Shown: one piece after another, positions 20,136-29,381 of the stretch
How the letters are laid out: every line of letters begins with the position of its first letter
Position numbering within the stretch: the stretch's first letter is position 1
Source: Gnetum montanum
Lineage: Eukaryota > Streptophyta > Gnetopsida > Gnetales > Gnetaceae
Reading direction: 5' to 3'
NCBI GenBank assembly: GCA_015680685.1
Contig: MNCI01013723.1
Span: 258,811-289,719 of the forward strand
Length of the DNA: 30,909 nucleotides
Position numbers and translations under genes: made by a program
The notes under the pieces: generated by a model
Told to the model about the DNA's origin: nothing
Seen by the model: the letters and a program-made list of their open reading frames with translations, nothing else
The model's database searches: none

Positions 20136-22631
20136 AAGTGGTTAAAAGAAGGTGATTCACATGCTTATTTTTTCCATTAGTATGCTTTTTTTATTTACCA
20201 AGTCTCAAAGTGTGCATTTGAAAAAAGGAAGATGATCATCTTACCAATGATTCAATGGAAATTATCAACATTACATTTAAGTTTTATCATAACCTTTTAG
20301 GAGTTGGTGTTGAGGTTGATCACTCTTTACTAAATAAAGTTATTAGCTCTTTGGATATTTCTCTTTTTCCTGCTATCATTCATTTTCTTAATGCTTCACA
20401 TTTTGTAAATGAGGTATTTATTACAATTGATACTATGGTAAATGATAAGGTTTCTAGTGCTAATGGAATTCCAATTGATTTTTTTAAAGCATATTGTGAT
20501 GTTATTAAAAAAGATATTTGTGATATTATTTTTCGATGTTGGTAAATAGATTGTATTCTCCACAAGTTAAATGTCACTTATTTTTCTCTACTTCCTAAAA
20601 AAGTGATGCTTTTAATATAAATGAATTTAGACCTATAAGCATTTGTATTAATTTATATAAGATCATCTCCAAATTTTTTACTAATCAAATTAGTCGTGTT
20701 CTACATTTTATTGTTGCTCTTGAGCAGACTAATTTTTTGTTAGGCAGGTATATTCTAGACCAAGTGCTTCTCACTCAAGAAGTTCTTCATTCTACTCATC
20801 ATCAAAAGAATCCTTATGTTGCTTTCAAATTCGATATCAGTAAGACCTATGATAAAATTTCTTAGACCTACATGGATGCAATACTTTCAAAGTTTAATTA
20901 TTTAGATCATTGACTAAGGAATTAGCCCAATGCCATAAGTTTTCTCATTTTTTCTTATTGATAAATGGATCATGAGTAATTTGACATACAAGCAAAAAAT
21001 AGGCTTCATTAAGGAGATCCTATTTCCCCTTATTTGTTTATTCTTATTATGAAATCTTTAGGGGCTTTTCTACAACAATATCATAAAATTGGACTTAGTA
21101 AAGGCATCATTCTAGCTTTTGGTTGTCCTGAATTTACCCATTCACAATTCATGGATGATATGTTTCTTTTTTAATAGGCATCAAAGAATATCCTTAGCAA
21201 TGCATTTCTTTGTTTGAGTCAATTTGCGTACATCTCTATGTTGCAAATTAATTTTAACAAGAGTAAGATTTATAATTTTGGAAATCCTAGGCATATTTTT
21301 TAATCTTTTTGCAATATGATATAGTATTAAGAAGATAGATTACCTACCAAGTAATTAGAAATTCCTGTATTTTTTGGTCGAATGAAGGTTTCTATTTGAG
21401 ATGAGATTATGCATAAGGTTATCTTAGGTTAGAAGGTTCCAACTTTGGTGTTTAGTCATTCATACATGTGATTATAGTTGTTCTCATGCTATAAGGCTTC
21501 CAGATCAATTTTAAACCTTCTTAAACAATTCAACAAAATGTTTTTTTCATCTAACACTAAGTAGATGGTGTTCCATTCCCTCTCATGGGATGTTTTTTGT
21601 TGGCATGTTGAAGAAGGAGGTTAGGATTTGCATCATTTGTGACACTTAAATTATGCCCCTCTTAGAAAACTTATCCACTAACTTTATCTTGCAACATTTG
21701 TGATATTTCATAAAAATGAGTTGTTAGCCTAGTGGTATGGGTCTTGGCCTAGTAACCCTAAGTCACAAGTTTGATTCTACTAGGTAGCATTGAGTTATAA
21801 ACTTCTATAAATCTTGGAGTGTACCTATGTTTCAATTATGTTGGGTTTTAACACTCCTAACATTTGTGGTATTTAGATCATGAATTTTTTCATAATTTGA
21901 CACTTGTTACTTAGGTAAGTCCTATTTAGAGGGATTGCAAAAAATTAAAAGATTGGTTTTTAAACAATATTAAGGTAGATAATGATCATGTTTATTGGAA
22001 AGATTCAAGTCCATAAAAAATTGCACATGCTTATTCATCTTTAGCCTCAACTCATAAAGATAAATTTCATAAATCTTGGTGGAGAAATTATAGTATTCTA
22101 AAACATAATATCTTGATTTCTAAATGTCTTTATTGTAAACTTCAAATGAAAGATTTATTGCAGTACGAGGATTTAACCATAAATGATCTTTGCATGCTTT
22201 ATGGGATGTCATCAAAATCATTAAACCATTGTTTTTTTTAATCTCCATTAGTAAGGAGCATTTGGCACAAGGTTTAAAATATCATGAATAGGCGATTATG
22301 GAAATCATCTCTCAATGATATTATTCAAGTTTGGTTGAATCCAAAGAAAAATAAAAAAGACAAAATTAAATCTCTTCTCTCATAGATTTTTTATATAATT
22401 TGAGTTGGACATAATAAGCTTTTCTTTTTTAGTGAATAATAGAACCCTTGTAATGAGCTTTGGTTAACTGGGCATTAATTTAGAATTAATTATAAAAGTA
22501 ATGATCACCTGTTATGACGACTTTCATGAAATTATTATCTCTGCTCAATCATGGAATATAGATTTAGTTTAGTTGTTAAAAGGTTTTCTATGTTGGCTAA
22601 AGCCCAAAAAAAAAAATTTGTGGTAGGTGGC
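20136..22631 (+). pseudogene. Very old AT-rich LINE (reverse transcriptase remnant)
   Basis: Plus-strand pieces in several frames follow the order of a plant L1-type ORF2. They are KWLKEGDSHAYFFH (20136), SANGIPIDFFKAYCDVIKK (20457), FRPISICINLYKIISK (20623), YILDQVLLTQEVLH (20750), FKFDISKTYDKIS (20825), GDPISPYLFI (21015), the catalytic block FMDDMFLF where YADD is usual (21148), QINFNKSKIYNFG (21245), and a thumb-region HHL.HLNYAPLRKLI (21630). The 5' half (ORF1, endonuclease) is missing. It is riddled with stops and frameshifts and far more AT-rich than the younger LINE that interrupts its 3' end. A SINE sits within it. Confidence 0.8.
21709..21858 (+). mobile_element. tRNA-derived SINE (about 150 bp) with 16-bp target duplication
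   Basis: An RNA polymerase III A box TAGCCTAGTGG (21725-21735) fits TRGYNNARNNG. A B-box-like AGTTTGATTCT (21768-21778) follows at normal spacing with one departure from GTTCRANYC. The segment is bracketed by AACATTTGTGATATTT (21693-21708) and AACATTTGTGGTATTT (21859-21874), a target duplication with one mismatch. It therefore inserted into the old LINE after that LINE was in place. No protein is expected; such elements move using LINE machinery. Confidence 0.75.
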
Positions 22632-22704
22632 AACTTTATTAGTTTTGATCCTCCTGAGATGTATTCAAAGTTTAAGCTATTTTTCTATTGAACTCTGATA
22701 GACG

Positions 22705-23524
22705 ATGGAAGGAGCGGCGACAGGAGCAGAGGAGCAAGGAGCGGCGATAGACGCGGCGGATCAAGGAGTGGAGGCCAGCGTGACGAACCAAGGAGTGACG
22801 GCAGAAGCAGCAGACACGGCCAAGTCGACGGAGAGGCTGAGCGCCAGAGATTGCGGTGAGTACGCTAGAGAGGGATTAGCACTAAGGATCAAAGTCAGGC
22901 GCCCAACCACAGACACACTGGAAAGATTGGAGCGCAGTCTGATAGGAAAATTTGTGTTTGAAGGGGCGCGACCACGCATGGACTTGATCCAGCGTTGGGC
23001 CAGGGCAGTGTGGAAGTCGGACACAATGACAGTTAAAAGCCTGGCCGGTGACCACCTCCTATTCTACTTCGCCTCAATGGAGACGAACGGGAGCGCATTC
23101 TGGTGCAGGGCAGGGACCCTGGTTCTACGAGGCTCATGGGTTGGCCCTGGTACTCGGGGGCTCACCGGGATCCGACTCTGTTTGAACGGGCACCGGTTTG
23201 GGTGCGGCTACATGGCCTCCCACTTGAATACTGGTCGATAGAGTTCCTACAATCACTTACAGTGTTGTTTGGCGAGTTTATCAAGATTGATCAGTTTACC
23301 GTGGCTATGGAACACATGGGTTTCGCGTGGTTCTACATGTGGTAGCCCCTCCAATCAGTGGAGTCGGTCACGAAGTTGGTACTTGACACGGATCTAGGCG
23401 AGGAGCGGGTCTGCGTTCAGTTCGAAAACCTACCGGTGGCCCCACCCCCAAAGTTGGACTCACGGGGGGGGGAGGGGAGGGGGCGACCCGACCCTGCACG
23501 ACCGCAATGCACCCGCACCGGATG
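22705..23524 (+). pseudogene. LINE ORF1, DUF4283-like RNA-binding protein, frameshifted
   Basis: ATG 22705 opens an Ala/Glu/Gly-rich leader. Then comes the DUF4283 pattern of plant LINE ORF1 and related Gag-like proteins: SLIGKFVFEGARPRMDLIQR, WARAVWKS, LLFYFASMETNGSAFW, then after a frameshift near 23100 GSWVGPWY-like text, APVWVRLHGLPLEYWS and FGEFIKIDQFT. VCVQFENLP closes the domain near 23430. A CCHC knuckle usually follows but I cannot find one. Fragments in other frames (WHLIGKKGHVANRIPQGPNG near 23535, a Pro/Gly/Arg-rich stretch to 23950) suggest further frameshifts in the tail. ORF1 proteins bind the LINE RNA and accompany it back to DNA. A run of Gs at 23464-23482 may have favoured indels. 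Confidence 0.75.
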
Positions 23525-24160
23525 ACGGGTGGCATCTTATAGGCAAAAAAGGCCACGTTGCCAACAGAATACCACAGGGGCCCAATGGTGGGACTTGGCA
23601 TGCTGGGGGGTCCTCCTCGTCGGGAGCGGCCTCCACCTGCTAGTGGGATTCAACTCGGTTGGCCACTTCCCTGTCTCGGAGGATCGCAGGACAAACCAAC
23701 AAAGGACACATGCCGGGAAGGGCTATTGGAGACCGGACAGGAAGACACGCCAAGGAAGGCAAGTAAGCCCTATTATACTGTGCTGACAGGGGCTGGGGCT
23801 CGGGCTCGGGCCCCCGCGGGCTCCCAGAAGACGAGCATCCAGACAAGGACCGAGTTAAAGCAGGGCTGTTACAGGTTGCCTTACACCCCTACTTCGGGGG
23901 GGGCGGGCTCTTCCCGTGGGGGTCTGTCTCCACCACCGATAACAAACTAGATTACCACCAGCCGTGGTTCAGCGCGACCCCTCTCCCCCCCCTCCAGGGG
24001 GGATGTGAATACTACGCCAACAGGGGATGGTGGTATCCCATCCCACAGCCAAGGTTGGACGACCAGACAACAACACTAGCCGACACAAAGCTACGCAACT
24101 ATTCATCGATCTGGGAGTGCAACCCACACTCCAGGAGGTTTACAACCGATACATATCCCC

Positions 24161-27100
24161 ATGAAGGTCCTCTCATGGAATTGTCAGGAAACGGCATACC
24201 CTGCAATGTATGCTGCGAGACGAGAGGTGCGATATTGTATGTCTACATGAAATGAAACTTCAGCAGATTGAAGCTCATGTGTTACAATGGTCGGGTTGGC
24301 ACAGCCACCTAGCGCCCAACAGGGGACGCACGGGAGGACTCGCGATCCTCACCAAGGTGGACTTGTACATCCAGGACACCTGTGATTGGTCCATCACGGT
24401 GCATCTGCTGGGTCTGGACGTGTGGATAACCAACGTCTACCGTGCTCAGGGGTGGCAAGACCGCCACCAAGAGCTATCCCGGGTTGCGGTGCTTATCCCC
24501 AACAATGCTGGCTGGTTGTTGATCGGGGACTTCAACCAAAGGCTCTATAGTTGGGAGAAGATCGGCGACAAGATGGCGAAGCCCGCAGGGGCACCCGAAT
24601 TCCTTACGCTGTTACAGAGGACTAGTCTAACCAACATGGATATCGTAGGGTGCAAGTACACCTAGAGCAATTGCAGATAGGGCGCAGCACGGGTTCAGTC
24701 CCAGATTGACCAGGTGTGGGTCAACAAGGCACTCCTAACAAAATGGGAAATCCACGCGTACGGAGGTATGCGGTTGGCCTTAGATCACTGGCCCATCCTC
24801 TACCAGCTGGAACAAGACGCGTTACGGGGCCCTCACCCGTTCTGATTTGAATGCACCTGGCTACGCAAGCCGTGGCTGGGCAAGCTGGTTCAGGAAATCT
24901 AGCAGGGATATCTGACCTCGGTGGACCCTCGCGATTTCCTAAAAAATGAGTTAAAGACCCTCAAAAGTCGTATTAAAAACATCGGAACAGCAAAAAAATA
25001 CAGTTTCAAAGGATACCGAATCCATATCCAAGCCAAAGTATAGGCAATTCAGGTGCAACAGGAGCATGGGACAAGTCACACGCACAAGGAGCTCACCCTC
25101 CTAACGGAGCTTCAACTTTTGCATCGTGAAGAGGAAGACTATTGGCGCCAATGGGCCCGCATGCAGTGGTTGAGGGCAGGGGATCAGCACACGAAATTCT
25201 TTTTTACCATTGCGAAGGCCCACTGCCGAACCCGCCAACGAATAATGCAGCGCCTCTTGCATGGAGACCAATTGCGCCCACTCTCTGGTATGGCCCGATT
25301 GCTGCAGTTCTGGCAACAGGTCTGGCAGTGGCAGCCAACGGACCCCATTTCTATGCCTCTACAGAAAATCTTAAACCCGACCAACAACTCGCGGCTTCTT
25401 CAACCTTTCACGCATCAGGAGCTTTGTACAGCACTTCAAGACATGCCAACAGATAAGGCCCCGGGCCCAGATGGCTAGCCCATTGAATTCTTTCGGGAGT
25501 TCGAGGACCTACTAGGGGCAAACCTACTTGACACATTTAACCACATGCTGACATGGCGTCAAGTTCGCAAAGAAATCAACTGCTCCTACGTGGTCCTACT
25601 ACCTAAGACGGAAAATCCCACATCCCCAGGACACCTCCATCACATCGACATCTGCAACTCACTCCTCCATTTATTTTCTCGCATGCTGGTTGCCAGGCTG
25701 CTACCCCTCATGCCTCGTCTCATGGGGAAAAATCAGGTTGCTTTTATGAAGGGCCATCATATGCAAAATCAAGTCTTGCTATTACAGGAAATTCAGCACT
25801 CCCTTCAGGTCGCTAAATTACTGGGCCTCTGCATCAAGCTTGACATAGCCAAGGCCTACGACTCGGTGAGCTAGGTCGCCCTGAGGGCGATTCTGCACAC
25901 GAAAGGCTTTGACAGGGCCTTCATGGAACTTTGCCTGCAGATCCAACGGGGAGGGCGGTATTCGCTGGATATCGATGGGCACCTGTGGGGCTTTCACGGG
26001 ACTAGACGGGGGCTCAGACAAGGTGACCCCCTCTCTCCACTCCTTTTCCTAAGGGTGATGGACCTACTGCAAACATATTACGTCGAAGAAGGGGTCCAAG
26101 GGCTCAACATGCACGACATCCCATGTCTAACCGCACATTATGCGGACGACACCATGATCTTCACCAAGGTCGTCATACCGCAGGCTAGGGCGATCACGAG
26201 GGCGCTGGATCGAATGCATCGGGAAGTGGGACTAGTACCTAACCCCGAAAAATCCGCGTTATACTTCACACACCCATCATTCAATTCGTAGCAAGGTTAT
26301 TCAGATCCTGGGAATCCTACCTGGGAAGGTGGACGACAAATATCTGGGCATCCCCATCCACAACTGGCATAGACTGCAAACCTGGCAGGCTCTCATTATA
26401 AAATCCAACAGCGCACGACACACTGGACGAATAGCTTCCTGTCCTGCAAAGGGAAAATCGTGCTGGCTTCCACGGTGTTGGGGGCCATGGCGAGGTTCGT
26501 TGCCTCGATGGCCTCCCCACCCTCCAGCGTCGCCCAAAAAATCGATAAGATTGTTTGGGACTTCGTGTGGTCGGGAGGCAAGGGCGGGCAAAAGATACAC
26601 CTAGTGGCATGGGACAAAATCGCGCATCCTCGTACCACGAGGGGGGGGGGGGGGGGCATCCTCCCCTTCACGGTTGAAACGACCTTAGGCAGACAAAGAC
26701 TTCTCCGGTGACTTTCTAACACTAATGATGACCCCTCTCTCTGGGCACAAATCCTGCGGCAAAAATATCGTCCCTAGGTGGCGGCCAACTCTGACTCTCA
26801 CATGTGGAGGCAACTATGCGCACACGTAAGGTTGCTGGACCATGAAACCGAGATCACCCTGCACCCCCGACAGCTCCTCCAGAAACAGTTCACGATCGAT
26901 CCTCGCTGGATGCGGCTGTGGAAGGGCATTCTCCCAGAAAAAATTAAAACATTTGGATGGTTGATTCTTCACCATGCTCTCCCCGTCCGGGCCCTCCTGC
27001 AAACGCGTGGCCTGCTAATCAGTAACCTTTGCCTGCTGTGTAATCAACACACAGAAACGCTGCAGCACTTTGTGCATGAGTGCCACGTGACATTGCAATT

Positions 27101-28184
27101 CTGGCGAATGGCTGGCCTCCATTCCCCAGAGGTCTCTGATAATTCGCCAACGCTAGCGACGCTCTGGATCCTGTGGCGGGCCAGGAACAACTACATCTTT
27201 AAAGGGAAGGCCCTCCCTCCTACGGTAGTTCTAACAGGCAGGGTCCAAAAACTCTGGCTCGAAATTACCGCCGCAATGGCTCCGCATTTCCACCTCGAGC
27301 CACCTGTTACAACCCTCCAACGATGGCCAGATCTTTGGAGCTGGGTCACTCGCATGAGGTGGATGCAAATTTTGCATAGAATGGTGGCTGACCCTAAAAT
27401 GGACACCCAATCCTTACACACAAATTGGGGCAATGAGACTACTGTGTTCAGGGGGCGCCACATCCTAATCACTATTGAGTCGATCGCTGCCGCAATCAGA
27501 GCACCCATTAGAGGTCCTCATATCCCCCCAATCGCTGGTTCGCATGCGACAATAGCCGAATTCTTCCAGGGGCCCATCCCCAAGACAGCTAGCGGGCATA
27601 TTAGGGGGACGGCCCTCTCGCCTGACTAGAAGGCGACGACGGAGTTGGTGGAGCGGTGTTTCATTCACTCAAGATCGCACCATAAACTAAACAAGGTGCA
27701 CTTTAGGTTCCTCCAATGCATGCGCGATGAGACTCCCATCAACCTCCCGCTCTTCCTCTAGGAGTCTCTGCGGCAGCGATGTCCTAGATGACATCCGGGG
27801 GTGATTCGGGCCCTGTGGCAAGTAGGTACTCCTGTCCTGCTGCTGCAACCGACGAACTACCTGCAGCCGAGACAGCAGCATAAGAGAAAGAGTCGGGTGT
27901 ACGAGGAGGGGGTCACTACGGCCGAAAATAGCACCGTAATCCCCCCCAGACACTCCCGACGAAAGGGACCACCCGAGTCAGACCTTGGAGGGGGAGAGGC
28001 CAGAGATAAGAGACTATACCACTGGCAACATGGGGGGGCAACGCCCGATGTCCCCTACACAGTCGCCAATTCATACGCTATGTTGGATCGAAGGCGTCAT
28101 CAAGGACCATATGACGGGCATTACCCAGATAATATAGGAAAACCGACGTCGCCTTACGGTCGGCCCGGGACCGCCAAGTCCTAG
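24161..28184 (+). pseudogene. LINE ORF2: endonuclease, reverse transcriptase, zf-RVT and extended C-terminus
   Basis: MKVLSWNCQ at 24161 opens the apurinic-type endonuclease. After a frameshift near 24195 the frame continues with CDIVCLHEMKL, GGLAILTK, WLLIGDFNQ (about 24520) and ALDHWPI. Reverse transcriptase follows: DKAPGPDG (25460), CSYVVLLPK, NQVAFMKG, CIKLDIAKAYDSVS (25830), GLRQGDPLSPLLF (26010) and catalytic YADD at 26139-26150. Two compensating frameshifts near 26290 and 26400 flank YLGIPIHNWHRLQ. VLASTVLGAMARFVASMA (thumb), a 16-G run at 26641 and a zf-RVT-like segment (26900-27110; PEKIKTFGWLILHHALP, CLLCNQHTETLQHFVHEC) follow. The frame then runs about 330 codons further, through stops, to TAG 28182. 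ORF2 nicks target DNA and copies the RNA there; here it is dead. Most in-frame stops are TAG preceded by C at expected Trp positions. Confidence 0.88.
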
Positions 28185-28473
28185 CACGCAGACTGTCAAA
28201 GAGAATCATCATTCTAGGCACAAGTCTTCCAGAAGGTAACTGGGGAATGGGTGTTGGGGCCTAGGGGATTGCCGGTTCGGGATTGCTCCCTGATTCACAT
28301 CCAGGGCGAGGTTGGCTGCTCGCCGCGGGGAAACCCACGGCAGAGGCGGGCCTAGGGGTTTTGGGGATGGTTGTTCCTCCCTAGTGTGGGGCCAATGACC
28401 CTGGCCTGTGCTGTACCGCTATATAGCTCCTTTTTTTAGGAATACAAATTCGCTCGATTTTTTTTGAAAAAAA
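28185..28473 (+). other. LINE 3' untranslated region and A tail
   Basis: GC-rich, stop-filled sequence (GGGGTTTTGGGGATGG and similar) ends in GCTATATAGCTCC, a T run, AATACAAATTCGCTCG and the short A tail before the target duplication. No coding function is apparent. Confidence 0.65.
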
Positions 28474-28544
28474 AACTTTATTAGTTTTGTTTTAATATTT
28501 TGATCTCTAGGCATTTTTTTGGTGGCTTGGGAGTTGAGGAGGAT

Positions 28545-29381
28545 TGATGAGTGGTGAGGTACCCCTACACTTAACCATACGAAATGAGCGTAGCATGCAC
28601 GATCCGGTCAAACTCTGCAAACTAAATGCCTAAACGCCCCATGGAACACTTGGGGTTAATCATTCGTTGTCTTCCCAGACTTAGTTGTTNTTCCCACTTA
28701 CCGTACACACCCTGAACTATGCAACTGTGGCTACCAAACGCTAATCGTTACTGGGATCACCACACGTAACGCATGTGCTCAAAGTGGTCGTACTGAGGCA
28801 CTTAACTAGCCTAAACTTGATGAGTAGCTAATTCCTTGACTAGCCATACACATCCGTAGATGCTCGTAATCAAGTCATACTCATCCTGCATTCTAGAAGT
28901 TGAGGGTGAGAGAGACTAATCGTGATGAGCAGCTGATTCCTTGATTATCCGTACACATTCGTCAATGCTCGTAATCAAGTCATACTCATGCCGCGCTAAT
29001 GCAGGTAATAAATAACAGGTAGGAAATAACATGTAATAAAACCTATTCCATGCACTGCAACATTTATCCACAAAGCTCATCTTTATTGCCATACACAACT
29101 TGCGTTCAGGTACAAAGCTGCTCGAATAAAGATCCGTTCACTTGGGGACTCCTACTGTGGACACATGGAAAATATTCTATCTCTGGAGTGATCAAACTGC
29201 TAGAGTTTTCCTACTTTTAGCCTAGGATGGGAAATGAGGGGAGTGCCGCCTCTTATTTATAGATTTGGCGACGAACCGCGATATAGCGTAGGCGATATTG
29301 CAAGGGACGACGCGATATCGCATGGGATGCAATATCGCGACGACCGCGATATCGCGGTGCATGCGATATCGCGTCTCATCA
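28545..29381 (-). repeat. 3' LTR of GATATCGC-type element, reverse strand (837 bp)
   Basis: On the reverse strand it begins TGATGAGACGCGATATCGC at 29381 and ends CACTCATCA at 28545, with 7-bp terminal inverted repeats (TGATGAG / CTCATCA). U3 carries GATATCGC palindromes at 29277-29378, including the perfect CCGCGATATCGCGG at 29344-29357, followed by TCTATAAATAAG at 29263-29252. A 66-bp block is present twice (28819-28884 and 28924-28989, period 105). It is related to the LTR at 5752-6567 in order and in several blocks. ATGGGGGTA just outside the start is a polypurine tract, so internal sequence should lie at higher coordinates. An undetermined base (n) sits at 28690. Confidence 0.7.

Larger units (their letters stand above)
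22648..28473 (+). mobile_element. Near full-length plant L1-type LINE, TSD AACTTTATTAGTTTTG
   Basis: The exact 16-bp sequence AACTTTATTAGTTTTG stands at 22632-22647 and at 28474-28489, right after a short A run (TTTTTTTTGAAAAAAAAA, about 28458-28475). Between them lie a short leader, ORF1, ORF2 and a GC-rich 3' untranslated region. That order, the A tail and the duplication are the hallmarks of target-primed reverse transcription. The body is GC-rich while both flanks are strongly AT-rich. It interrupts the 3' end of an older LINE. Nonsense codons and frameshifts in both ORFs make it inactive. Confidence 0.88.

Noticed and set aside
21725-21778. A tRNA gene
   Set aside because: A and B boxes are present, but no cloverleaf with acceptor stem or anticodon loop can be drawn, and a target duplication brackets a 150-bp SINE.
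26301-26722. Reverse-strand open frames of about 100 codons across the LINE
   Set aside because: Antisense of the reverse transcriptase and zf-RVT coding region; GC-rich DNA yields long chance frames.
28545-29381. Solo LTR interpretation
   Set aside because: The outer flanks (AGGAT on the left, ATACC on the right) are not a target duplication, and the right flank is a polypurine tract and element end sequence.
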